Assembly: GCA_002399735.1 (NCBI GenBank)
Contig: DHEF01000014.1
Location: 52,182-116,181 of the forward strand
Direction: 5' to 3'
Length of the DNA: 64,000 nt
Origin: Chitinophagaceae bacterium UBA4857
GTDB lineage: Bacteria; Bacteroidota; Bacteroidia; Chitinophagales; Chitinophagaceae
Shown here: positions 1 to 7,616 of the stretch, piece by piece
How the letters are laid out: each line of letters begins with the position of its first letter
Position numbering within the stretch: the stretch's first letter is position 1
Program-made: the position numbers and the translations under genes
The notes under the pieces: generated by a model
Told to the model about the DNA's origin: nothing
The model's database searches: none
Seen by the model: the letters and a program-made list of their open reading frames with translations, nothing else

Positions 1-991
1 GGTAAGCTGGTGTATAATACTTATCGCCGGATAAATAGTCAGTTAAAAACCTGATGGCCTGCATAAAAATAAGAAACTGGCCGGAGTAATAAAAGTAACT
101 TTTCTCTGTAGAGGTTAAATGTGTGGCCATCTCGGACATATATCCGTCTTTAATAGCAGTATAAACATCCTTGCGTACTGGTACTTCATCAAAATTTTTA
201 TCCTCCTCTCCTATTTCCGATAAATAAGTGCGCATCATGTCACCCACATCGCTTATATAATAACCTTCCATTATCGTGTCTAAATCAATAACGGCAAAGG
301 CTTTTCCCGCAAGATTAAACAATACATTGCTTATTTTAGTATCGTGATGGGTAACACGCTTTTTAATCAGTCCTTCGGCAACAATAGCTTCGTAACGTTT
401 TACAATATCTATATAGCTTAGTGCAGTTTCAACCAATACTTTTGCTTCTTGCAAACGCACCGTATCACCGGTTTTAAGTACTTGTAAAAAATCGTTGTAA
501 CGTTTTGTAAGATTATGAAACCCAGGAATATTTTCATGTAAAGTATGCGAAGGAAAATTATTTAACAACGCACTAAACCTGCCAAACTCCTTCGCTGCCT
601 CATAAGCCTGGTCACAATTAGCAACTACATCAATAGTTTGCGATCCTTTTAAAAATTGAAACGCTCTGTACCAACTGCCATTTTCATCTTTATAAAATGT
701 ATCTCCATTGGCGTTTAACACTGGCGCAGGAAAATAATAACCGGGAAAATGTTGTTTTAAATAAGCATTGATAGTCTCAATATTAAAGGCAATACTGGCT
801 GGATTTGTAAATACATTTGTATTTACCTTTTGCAATACCAGTTCAGTATCTCCAAATCTAACTTTCCAGGTACTATTAATTAAGCCTCCACCCAAGTTTT
901 CAACCGTAAAATCTTCACCGTTGCATCCATATTGTTGTAATACTTTGGCAAGCCCTGTCATATCAATTGTACTAGGTAAAACTTCAATCAT
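1..991 (-). CDS. NahK-like phosphotransferase (APH fold), 3' end cut by window edge
   Basis: About 330 residues are visible; the C-terminus lies left of the window. The protein has the aminoglycoside-phosphotransferase fold: a Gly-rich N-terminal loop (NLGGGLINSTW, about residues 32-42), a catalytic Brenner loop THHDTKISNVL (about 214-224) and a metal-binding DLDT motif (236-239). A DLDT motif after an HxDxKxxN loop matches N-acetylhexosamine 1-kinase (NahK) and relatives, often mis-annotated in Bacteroidota as mucin desulfatase. Inference: ATP-dependent phosphorylation of an amino sugar in the cytoplasm. The ATG at 989-991 is the first in frame before the conserved block. Two LacI-operator-like repeats lie 80-140 bp upstream. 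The fold is certain; the substrate is not. Confidence 0.8.
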   Translation of the reverse strand, partial: MIEVLPSTIDMTGLAKVLQQYGCNGEDFTVENLGGGLINSTWKVRFGDTELVLQKVNTNVFTNPASIAFNIETINAYLKQHFPGYYFPAPVLNANGDTFYKDENGSWYRAFQFLKGSQTIDVVANCDQAYEAAKEFGRFSALLNNFPSHTLHENIPGFHNLTKRYNDFLQVLKTGDTVRLQEAKVLVETALSYIDIVKRYEAIVAEGLIKKRVTHHDTKISNVLFNLAGKAFAVIDLDTIMEGYYISDVGDMMRTYLSEIGEEDKNFDEVPVRKDVYTAIKDGYMSEMATHLTSTEKSYFYYSGQFLIFMQAIRFLTDYLSGDKYYTPAY

Positions 992-1070
992 GCAGTTGTT
1001 AATAATGTTGTTATGGTGTGCTTTATCGTTATTTAAGGACAAAATAATACAAATACATACTCAAAAATCG

Positions 1071-1133
1071 CACAAACGATTGCCTGAAAATTGCAAAAAA
1101 TCAACTCCCGCAACACAAACGATTGCCTGAAAA
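1071..1133 (-). promoter_or_regulatory. Direct repeat pair resembling LacI-family operators
   Basis: The 20-mer CACAAACGATTGCCTGAAAA occurs exactly at 1071-1090 and 1114-1133, a spacing of 43 bp or about four helical turns. Each copy has the near-palindromic centre CAAACGATTG, which fits the AAnCGnTT core of LacI/GalR-family operators. They lie upstream of the leftward NahK-like kinase, so a sugar-responsive repressor site is a reasonable inference. No LacI regulator gene is in this window. Confidence 0.5.
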
Positions 1134-1162
1134 ACAACAACTTGCAAGCTTAAATTTGGCAT

Positions 1163-1197
1163 AAAAAAACGGCTAAGTAAACTTAACCGTTTTTTTT
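1163..1197 (-). terminator. Intrinsic terminator of tmRNA (probably bidirectional)
   Basis: On the minus strand a stem AACGGTTAAGT/ACTTAGCCGTT with one G-U pair is followed by seven T residues. It begins just after the 3' end of the tmRNA. The plus strand also has a T-run after the hairpin, with one mismatch in the stem. Confidence 0.8.
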
Positions 1198-1212
1198 CAT
1201 TTTTAAACAAAG

Positions 1213-1582
1213 TGGAGGCGACCGGATTCGAACCGGTGTCCAAACATATTCTTCAAAAGCTTTCTACATGTTTATTTCATTATTAATTGTCGGCAAATAA
1301 CAGGAAACGAACAAACCAATTATTCACTTAGCTGGATGGTCTTAAGCAACGGTCACAGCCTTCCGTTGCAGCAGCCTGTTTTGTTTTTTAAGTCGGCGGC
1401 GGGGCGTGGTAACAGACCAACCGGCCCGGCGGCCCTAATGACTAACTAATCACTGATTAGGCAGCCATGGCATACTGAGTATTGCCATTTATAGTTTGAA
1501 TATTCAGATTAAGGTGCTAATTATCCAACGCACCACATGCTTACACCTTCAAAGATCTACGCTGTCAAAACCAAACGCCCCC
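1213..1582 (-). ncRNA. ssrA: tmRNA (transfer-messenger RNA)
   Basis: The minus strand starts GGGGGCG, followed by the conserved GGTTTTGACAGCG, and ends with a tRNA-like T-arm (CCGGTTCGAATCCGG) and CGCCTCC. The first seven bases pair with CGCCUCC (one G-U), giving the tRNA-like acceptor stem. The discriminator is A at 1213; CCA is not encoded and must be added. The tag frame lies at 1457-1486 and reads GNTQYAMAA followed by TAA, close to known Bacteroidota tags of the GxxxYALAA type. The GC-rich stretch near 1395-1430 fits a pseudoknot. Function: ribosome rescue with SmpB and tagging of stalled peptides. At 370 nt the length is typical. Confidence 0.96.
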
Positions 1583-1603
1583 AAGATTTTAGAAGCCAGT
1601 GTA

Positions 1604-1611
1604 CAAAGATA
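1604..1611 (-). promoter_or_regulatory. Candidate -7 element for ssrA
   Basis: The minus strand reads TATCTTTG, an exact TAnnTTTG Bacteroidota -7 box, 21 bp before the mature tmRNA 5' end. That spacing fits a precursor trimmed by RNase P. No well-spaced TTTG -33 element was found, so the call is moderate. Confidence 0.5.
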
Positions 1612-1671
1612 GTGTAGTTAATTAGCAATTAATAATTAGTAATTAACAATTCTTAAATACATTTTTATGAG

Positions 1672-1750
1672 CCAACTTCAGTTCCCTGATTGAGCTTCCG
1701 TTGCGTCGCACTCTTGTACTTTCTGTTCGCTATTCAGCTATTGTGTTAAT
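1672..1750 (-). repeat. Family-1 intergenic element, copy 1
   Basis: The core TTGCGTCGCA is at 1701-1710, read on the minus strand as TGCGACGCAA preceded by AGTACAAGAG. The 3' end becomes A-rich (CATAAAAAT) and faces the tmRNA. The rest of the 1583-1830 gap is AT-rich with no coding signal seen. Confidence 0.8.
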
Positions 1751-1830
1751 CGTTATTTGTTAAATGTTAATTGTAAATAAACGGATATCTATTTCCCTAT
1801 TAACTATTAACGATGAACCATTAACTTCTC

Positions 1831-3180
1831 CTACCTAAACAACCTGAATATATCCAACCCAATAGCATAAGCCATTAAGCCTAATAAAAGTACCATACCT
1901 ACCAATTGGGCATATTCCATAAATTTATCACTTGGTTTACGGCCGGTAATCATTTCTATTAAAGTAAACAATGCGTGGCCTCCATCCAATGCAGGTATAG
2001 GTAATATATTCATAAAGGCCAGAATGATAGAGAATAAACCAGTCATTGTCCAGAAACGATGCCAGTCCCACTCACCACCAAATGTTTTACCAATACTAAT
2101 TACACTGCCCAGGTTTTCGTTTACCTTATGTTCTTTAGATACAAACAGTAAACGAATACCTTCAATGTATTCTCCTAATTTTTCCATTCCAAAGTTTATA
2201 CCTGCCGGAATGGATTGAAAGAAAGTATACTCTTTTTTCTCCGTTTCAATTACATCTAATACACTATTAAAACCAAAACCAATAGCGCCTTTATCATCTA
2301 CTTTTACAACGGTGGTTAACGTATCAGTATTGTTACGCAAAACTGTAAGGGTCACATTCTGGCCACCATATTTTGGTATAGCTAATTGATAGTCCTGTGC
2401 ATATTTTAATGGTGTTCCATTTAAAGCAAGAAACTGGTCTCCTTTTTTAAAATCACCTTCAACAAATGAAGCAGTAGTTACAGTATCTATTATTGGTAAT
2501 AAAGCAGGATACACAAAACGCTTTTGTTTGCTTTTGGTAAGCTTACTCACAAAACCATCAGGTATAACAACTGTAGTTTCTTTACCATCACGCTGTACGG
2601 TAAGTTTTGCATTTTCACTCATGAAAATACCTTTTGGTAAATCATCCTGATAAACCAATGTTTTACCGTTAATAGCTGTTACCAAATCACCGCTTTTTAA
2701 TCCTGCAGATGTAGCCAGCGAGTCAGCATAAATACCATGCTTTAAGTTAGCCACCGGAATTTTTTCCTCGCCCCAAACAAAAAGAATCATAGCAAATATT
2801 ACCAACGCCAATACAAAGTTGATAATTACACCGGCTAACATTATAATTAAACGTTGCCAGGCCGGCTTAGCCCTGAACTCGTATGGTTGAGGTGGCAATT
2901 TCATGGCTTCCTTATCCATGCTTTCATCAATCATCCCTGAAATTTTTACATAACCACCTAGGGGTATCCAACCAATACCGTATTCAGTTTCGCCAATTTT
3001 CTTTTTCCAAAGCGAGAACCATGGATTAAAAAACAAATAGAATTTTTCTACGCGGCAACCAAACCATTTAGCAGTTAAAAAGTGTCCCAGTTCGTGTAGT
3101 ACAATTAATATAGAGAAAGCCAGTATAAACTGTCCAAGGTTGGCCGCAAATGCAGCCCAATCAATAGCTAAAAGTATCAT
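1831..3180 (-). CDS. rseP: RseP-type site-2 zinc metalloprotease
   Basis: A 449-residue M50-family intramembrane protease. The zinc motif HELGH is at residues 29-33 in the first membrane helix, and the third-ligand motif LDGG is near residue 398 (PIPALDGGH), followed by the C-terminal helices. Between them are periplasmic PDZ-like segments (about 150-290). The length equals E. coli RseP. It cleaves membrane-anchored anti-sigma factors and leftover signal peptides in the inner membrane. It lies downstream of dxr on the same strand (110-bp gap), a classical neighbourhood in Bacteroidota. The ATG start places the first helix directly at the N-terminus. A likely client type, a membrane-anchored anti-sigma protein, is encoded at 45.6 kb; that link is inference. 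Confidence 0.95.
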   Translation of the reverse strand: MILLAIDWAAFAANLGQFILAFSILIVLHELGHFLTAKWFGCRVEKFYLFFNPWFSLWKKKIGETEYGIGWIPLGGYVKISGMIDESMDKEAMKLPPQPYEFRAKPAWQRLIIMLAGVIINFVLALVIFAMILFVWGEEKIPVANLKHGIYADSLATSAGLKSGDLVTAINGKTLVYQDDLPKGIFMSENAKLTVQRDGKETTVVIPDGFVSKLTKSKQKRFVYPALLPIIDTVTTASFVEGDFKKGDQFLALNGTPLKYAQDYQLAIPKYGGQNVTLTVLRNNTDTLTTVVKVDDKGAIGFGFNSVLDVIETEKKEYTFFQSIPAGINFGMEKLGEYIEGIRLLFVSKEHKVNENLGSVISIGKTFGGEWDWHRFWTMTGLFSIILAFMNILPIPALDGGHALFTLIEMITGRKPSDKFMEYAQLVGMVLLLGLMAYAIGLDIFRLFR

Positions 3181-3290
3181 GTATTATTATAAAGTATTAT
3201 AAATTTTGAACGCAAATATCCGCTAAAAGCCAAATATATGCTTACCGCCCATGAATTATTTGATTTTCTTAAGATTTTGATGCGGTTAGA

Positions 3291-4460
3291 TTACAAGCCA
3301 ATTATGTCGGCTGTAATACTACGGGCTTCCCCATCGCTCATAAAGTATTGGTCTAAAGTTGGTTGTTGAATATATGGTACTTTATGCATTACTTTTTCAA
3401 TTACATCAGTCATTTCTAAAAAGCCGATACGGTTTTTTAAAAACGCATATACCACAATTTCGTTAGCCGCATTTAGTACACAAGGCAAGTTACCACCTTT
3501 TTCCAAGGCTTCAATAGCTAATGCCAGGTTACGGAAGGTTTTAATATCCGGCTCCTCAAAATTGAGTGTGTTTATCTTTTTAAAATCAAAACGGGGGAAG
3601 TTATTAGGAATTCGTTGCGGAAAAGCCATGGCATACTGAATAGGCAGTTTCATATCGGGTAATCCCATTTGTGCTTTTATACTACCATCTTCAAACTGCA
3701 CCATGCTGTGAATAATACTTTGCGGATGTACTACCACCTGTATTTGATCAGGTGTTAGATTAAACAACCACTTGGCTTCTATCATCTCCAGCCCCTTGTT
3801 CATCAACGTAGCTGAATCGATGGTGATTTTTGCCCCCATTGCCCAGTTAGGGTGTTGCAAAGCATGCTCTCGTTTTACATTTACCAGGTAATTAGGTTTG
3901 CGTCCTAAAAACGGACCACCCGAAGCAGTTAAAATGATTTTCTCAATTTTATTACGCCCCTCGCCTACCAAACATTGAAAGATTGCGGAGTGTTCACTAT
4001 CTACAGGTATTACTGGCACACGGTGTTCAATTGCTTTTTGCATTACAATATCGCCGGCTACAACTAGCGTTTCTTTATTGGCTAAACCAATGGGTTTACC
4101 ATTTTCAATAGCTTTTAAGGTTGGTTTTAAACCTGCATAACCAACAATGGCCGCAATCATCATGTCGTAATTATCCATGGCAGCCACATCATCTAATGCT
4201 GCTTCGCCGGCAAATACTTTTATATCGGTATTGGCCAATGCTTGTTTAACTTTATTGTATTTGCTTTCGTCGCCAATTACTACAATATTGGGATTAAAGC
4301 GTAAAGCTTGTTGTATTAATAAATCTTCGTTTTTATGTGCAGTTAAAATTTCCGCCGAAAACTTATCGGTGTTTGCTGCAATTACATCCAGGCACTGGGT
4401 ACCAATGGATCCTGTTGATCCAAATATGGCTATTCGTTTTATTGGTTGTTGCTCTGTCAT
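3291..4460 (-). CDS. dxr: 1-deoxy-D-xylulose 5-phosphate reductoisomerase
   Basis: A 389-residue enzyme of the non-mevalonate isoprenoid pathway that converts DXP to 2-C-methyl-D-erythritol 4-phosphate using NADPH and a divalent metal. The N-terminal NADPH fold is visible as IFGSTGSIGTQ (about 12-22). The metal-binding and active-site segment PVDSEHSAIFQ lies near residue 155. The substrate loop ASGGPF and the downstream metal-binding stretch DSATLMNKGLEMIEA are also present. Full length for the family. It is cytoplasmic and transcribed leftward upstream of rseP. The start is an ATG immediately before the dinucleotide fold. Confidence 0.97.
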   Translation of the reverse strand: MTEQQPIKRIAIFGSTGSIGTQCLDVIAANTDKFSAEILTAHKNEDLLIQQALRFNPNIVVIGDESKYNKVKQALANTDIKVFAGEAALDDVAAMDNYDMMIAAIVGYAGLKPTLKAIENGKPIGLANKETLVVAGDIVMQKAIEHRVPVIPVDSEHSAIFQCLVGEGRNKIEKIILTASGGPFLGRKPNYLVNVKREHALQHPNWAMGAKITIDSATLMNKGLEMIEAKWLFNLTPDQIQVVVHPQSIIHSMVQFEDGSIKAQMGLPDMKLPIQYAMAFPQRIPNNFPRFDFKKINTLNFEEPDIKTFRNLALAIEALEKGGNLPCVLNAANEIVVYAFLKNRIGFLEMTDVIEKVMHKVPYIQQPTLDQYFMSDGEARSITADIIGL

Positions 4461-4577
4461 TTTTTAAAGTTCCAAAGGTTCAATAGTTCAAAGTTCCAGA
4501 AGTTTAAAGTCTAATAAATGATTGCCGTCTTTCAGTCTCCCTGACTTTTCGTCTTTCTTCTGCAGATGAGCGATATA

Positions 4578-4692
4578 CGCTCCGATTAAAATACGGAGTA
4601 CTAAAAATTGCCCAATAGAATTAATGCAGTACAAGTGTGCGACGCAAGGGACGATGCCATTTATACTAAAGCCGGGATCATAAAAAAACTGT
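4578..4692 (+). repeat. Family-1 intergenic element, copy 2
   Basis: The core TGCGACGCAA is at 4638-4647, followed by GGGACGATG. Upstream are a small hairpin CTCCG...CGGAG and CCCAATAGAATTA. The A-rich end (GATCATAAAAAAAC) faces the stop of the GH3-family gene. The hairpin and CCCAATAG part are shared with the copy at 31.7 kb. The rest of the 4461-4747 gap is low-complexity sequence. Confidence 0.85.
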
Positions 4693-4747
4693 TGTTTAAA
4701 AGCAATTTTACATTGTCAATTGTAAACTATCAGCTATCAATTATCGC

Positions 4748-6241
4748 TTACTCTGCCCACTTTTCTAACTCGGTTGCAATCTTTCTGTCGTTACTTAAGC
4801 GTGGCACTTTATTTTGCCCGCCCAGTTTACCAATCGATTTCATATAATCGATAAAGGCATTTTTTTTCACCGCTGTTAATTTTAGCGGTTGCAAAATATT
4901 ACCACTTATTAAATCATCGTAATATACATTCTTTTTACGAAGGTTATCATCAACCTTCAGCGCAAAGGCTTTCATATCATGGGGTTTGTTTTCAAACTCA
5001 ATAAACCACTCGTGGTAAGAGCGCCCCTCCCCATCATTTACAAAAGGTGCCACTGTAAATTCGGTAATACGTACATTCTCCTCTGCGGCTGCTTTTAACA
5101 AGCTATGCTCTACTTCCTCTCCAATTACATGCTCGCCAAATGCCGATATAAAGTGTTTTATACGGCCTGTTACGACAATACGATAAGGGTTGGTTGATAC
5201 AAATTTAATGGTATCGCCAATGTTATAACCCCATAAGCCAGCATTGCTGCTAATGATTATGGCATAGTTTACACCCACCTGAACATCGGCCAATGATAAC
5301 CTTGTCGGGTTTTCGTTTTGCAGTTCGCTAACGGGTACAAACTCGTAAAAGATCCCGCTGTTTGTATTTAATAATAAACCTTCGGCTTCCTGCGAATCCT
5401 GAAAAGCAAAAAAACCTTCAGAGGAAGGATAGGTTTCGATACTGTCAATTTTTTTACCAATGCTTTGAAACAGTTTTGCTTTGTAAGGTTCAAAGTTTAC
5501 CCCTCCCTGTACTAGTACAGAAAAGTTAGGAAACACTTCGCTGATGGTTTTATTGGTACGTTTCATTATTTCATCAAAATACATTTGCATCCATGGTGGT
5601 ATACCACTTATCAGTGTCATGTTTTTATTGATGGTTTCATCAACAATTTTATTCAGTTTAGTTTCCCAATCTTCAATACAATTGGTTTCGTAAGAAGGTA
5701 GTTGGTTTTTACGCAGGTAGCGTGGTACATGGTGGTTAACAATACCACTTAAACGTCCGGTTGGTATTTCGGCAATGCGCTCCAACACTGGCGAGCCGGA
5801 TAAAAAAATCATATTACCATCGGCAAATTTAGTGTTACCGGTTTCGGCCATGTAACATAAAAGGGCATTACGGGCCGAGTTGATATGATTTGAAATAGAA
5901 TCTTTTGAAATAGGAATATATTTTGTACCGCTGGTTGTGCCTGAAGTTTTAGCAAAATAGGCCGGTACACCTCTCCATAATATATTATGCTTTCCTTCTT
6001 TAATTAATTCGATGTAAGGCTTTATCTGCTCGTAATCTTTTACGGCAACGGCTTGTTTAAATTCCTGATAATTATTCACTTGTGCCAGGTTCACATCTTT
6101 ACCAAACAGGGTATTGCGGCCCACTTTCAGTAACGTTTTCAGGATAGCTTCCTGATCGTCAACTGCCGAAAGCATGCCCTTTTTGATGGATTTATGAATA
6201 ATGGCGGCAAGTGGTTTAGCCAGGAACGATTTGATTTTCAT
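4748..6241 (-). CDS. GH3 auxin-responsive promoter family protein (acyl-adenylating enzyme)
   Basis: A 497-residue member of the GH3 family (ANL-type adenylating enzymes). The phosphate-binding signature TSGTTSGTKYIP is at residues 99-110. The typical GH3 blocks LSGSPV, SGIPPWM, YPSSEGFFAF and the C-terminal hinge YRIVVTGRIKHFISAFGEHV are all recognisable. In plants GH3 proteins conjugate amino acids to hormones; the bacterial role is mostly unknown, presumably ATP-dependent acyl-amide formation in the cytoplasm. There is no signal peptide. The gene stands alone, about 230 bp upstream of and divergent from rplU. Confidence 0.9.
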   Translation of the reverse strand: MKIKSFLAKPLAAIIHKSIKKGMLSAVDDQEAILKTLLKVGRNTLFGKDVNLAQVNNYQEFKQAVAVKDYEQIKPYIELIKEGKHNILWRGVPAYFAKTSGTTSGTKYIPISKDSISNHINSARNALLCYMAETGNTKFADGNMIFLSGSPVLERIAEIPTGRLSGIVNHHVPRYLRKNQLPSYETNCIEDWETKLNKIVDETINKNMTLISGIPPWMQMYFDEIMKRTNKTISEVFPNFSVLVQGGVNFEPYKAKLFQSIGKKIDSIETYPSSEGFFAFQDSQEAEGLLLNTNSGIFYEFVPVSELQNENPTRLSLADVQVGVNYAIIISSNAGLWGYNIGDTIKFVSTNPYRIVVTGRIKHFISAFGEHVIGEEVEHSLLKAAAEENVRITEFTVAPFVNDGEGRSYHEWFIEFENKPHDMKAFALKVDDNLRKKNVYYDDLISGNILQPLKLTAVKKNAFIDYMKSIGKLGGQNKVPRLSNDRKIATELEKWAE

Positions 6242-6424
6242 ATACTTACTACTTTTTCGGGCAGCTTAGCCCTACTTTTCTTAATTTTGTGCTACTGTTT
6301 AAACTATTTGATTTGCTGCGAGTTACAACAATCAAGCCAGCCATTCCTGTACAGGCTTTAGCAAAGATACAGGATGCCGTTTCAAAAAATACCTAATTTA
6401 ACTATTCAAAAGTTTAAACGATTA

Positions 6425-6455
6425 TTGGTTAGTTAAATTTTTCCCCTTACCTTTG
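6425..6455 (+). promoter_or_regulatory. Promoter of rplU-rpmA
   Basis: TTGG at 6425-6428, a 19-bp spacer, then TACCTTTG at 6448-6455: an exact match to the Bacteroidota primary sigma promoter (TTTG-N19-TAnnTTTG). Transcription should start around 6461, leaving a very short leader before the rplU ATG at 6475. Confidence 0.85.
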
Positions 6456-6474
6456 CCGTCCTAATTTTCAGACT

Positions 6475-6774
6475 ATGTTAGCAGTAATTAAAGTTGCGGG
6501 TCAGCAATACAAAGTAGAAAAAGACCAAACATTATATGTACCACGTGTAGAGGGTAAAGCCGGTGATGTTTTAAACCTTGAGGTTTTATTAGCCGATGCC
6601 GGTGGTAGTGTTTCAGTTGGTGGAACAGTAAGTACAAAAGTAACTGCAGAAATCCTTGATCAAGTTAAAGGAGATACTGTAATTGCTTTTAAACACAAAA
6701 GAAGAAAAGGTTTCCGTAAGAAAAGAGGACACCGTACAGCGTATACTAAAATAAAAGTTACCAATATTGCTTAA
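6475..6774 (+). CDS. rplU: 50S ribosomal protein L21
   Basis: A 99-residue L21 of normal length. The N-terminal MLAVIKVAGQQYKVE and the C-terminal basic segment FKHKRRKGFRKKRGHR are diagnostic. It binds 23S rRNA in the large subunit. It is the first gene of the conserved rplU-rpmA pair, with rpmA 85 bp downstream. A strong canonical promoter ends 20 bp upstream of the ATG. Confidence 0.98.
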   Translation: MLAVIKVAGQQYKVEKDQTLYVPRVEGKAGDVLNLEVLLADAGGSVSVGGTVSTKVTAEILDQVKGDTVIAFKHKRRKGFRKKRGHRTAYTKIKVTNIA

Positions 6775-6859
6775 TTACTGTTTACAGTAAGTAATATAAT
6801 AATGGTCTGTTATTAGTTTAATAATTTTCAAGTAAGTTAATATTTAAAAATAATCTATC

Positions 6860-7126
6860 ATGGCACATAAGAAAGGTGAAGGTAGTGTAAAGAATGGCCG
6901 CGACTCAAGAAGCAAACGTCTTGGCGTAAAAATTTTTGGTGGTCAGCCAGCTATTACCGGTAACATCATCGTTCGTCAACGTGGTACTGTTTACCATCCT
7001 GGTAAAAACGTTGGTGTAGGTAAAGACTTTACTCTTTTCGCATTGAACGACGGTGTTGTAGAATTTAGAAAAGGTGTTAAAGACAGAACATTTGTTTCTG
7101 TAGTTAGCGTTGAGGCAACTGCTTAA
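6860..7126 (+). CDS. rpmA: 50S ribosomal protein L27
   Basis: An 88-residue L27. The N-terminus MAHKKGEGSVKNGRDS is the flexible tail that reaches the peptidyl-transferase centre; there is no N-terminal cleavage extension as in Firmicutes. GRDSRSKRLGVKIFGGQ and the central RQRGTVYHPGKNVGVGKD are family signatures. It follows rplU by 85 bp and is presumably co-transcribed. Confidence 0.98.
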   Translation: MAHKKGEGSVKNGRDSRSKRLGVKIFGGQPAITGNIIVRQRGTVYHPGKNVGVGKDFTLFALNDGVVEFRKGVKDRTFVSVVSVEATA

Positions 7127-7161
7127 TACTTTTTTCGTTTAACTAATTTTTGTGAAAAAAA

Positions 7162-7192
7162 TTTGGGTAGTATAAAATAATTATTATTTTTA
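7162..7192 (+). promoter_or_regulatory. Promoter of the H1-like gene
   Basis: TTTG at 7162-7165, a 19-bp spacer, then TATTTTTA at 7185-7192, one base from the TAnnTTTG consensus. This gives the H1-like gene its own promoter downstream of rpmA, with an expected leader of about 35 nt. Confidence 0.75.
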
Positions 7193-7232
7193 CTGTAGAT
7201 AACCCATTTACTAAACATTAAATTCACAAAAA

Positions 7233-7481
7233 ATGGCAACTAAAAAAGCAGCTCCTAAGAAAGCAGCAAAAAAAGCGGCTCCTAAAAAAGCAGCAGCCCC
7301 AAAGAAAGCAGCTCCTAAAAAAGCAGCAAAAAAAGCAGCTCCTAAGAAAGCAGCGAAAAAAGCAGCTCCAAAAAAAGCAGCGGCTCCAAAAAAAGCAGCA
7401 GCTCCTAAGAAAGCAGCAAAAAAAGCAGCTCCTAAGAAAGCAGCAAAAAAAGCAGCTCCTAAAAAAGCAGCAAAGAAATAA
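7233..7481 (+). CDS. Histone H1-like Lys/Ala/Pro repeat protein
   Basis: An 82-residue protein made almost wholly of AAPKKAAKK-type repeats; after MATKK only Ala, Lys and Pro appear. This matches the C-terminal tail of eukaryotic histone H1 and bacterial H1-like proteins. It has no globular domain and no signal peptide. Inference: a very basic, disordered nucleoid-binding or RNA-binding protein in the cytoplasm. The DNA is an internal tandem repeat, so copy number may vary between strains or be misassembled. It has its own promoter and a strong terminator 25 bp after the stop, so it is a monocistronic, probably highly expressed unit. Confidence 0.8.
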   Translation: MATKKAAPKKAAKKAAPKKAAAPKKAAPKKAAKKAAPKKAAKKAAPKKAAAPKKAAAPKKAAKKAAPKKAAKKAAPKKAAKK

Positions 7482-7504
7482 TAAAAAATTTCTTTTAAGA
7501 TTTA

Positions 7505-7533
7505 TAAAAACCTCCGAAGTTCGGAGGTTTTTC
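7505..7533 (+). terminator. Intrinsic terminator after the H1-like gene
   Basis: A perfect hairpin AACCTCCGAA/TTCGGAGGTT with a very small loop is flanked by A5 and T5 runs. It lies 25 bp after the stop codon. Confidence 0.9.
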
Positions 7534-7616
7534 CTTTTATACCCCTACCCCATTTACATTAGCCAAACAGAATAATTTTATTACAATAACTTCGCCTCAT
7601 TAATGCCTGATACAGT

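Noticed and set aside
768..1130. A 120-codon plus-strand frame at the left end
   Set aside because: It is antisense to the NahK-like gene start and runs through the operator-like repeats.
7233..7481. Short tandem DNA repeats that could be taken for a CRISPR-like array
   Set aside because: They encode a continuous Ala/Lys/Pro protein with promoter and terminator; there are no unique spacers.
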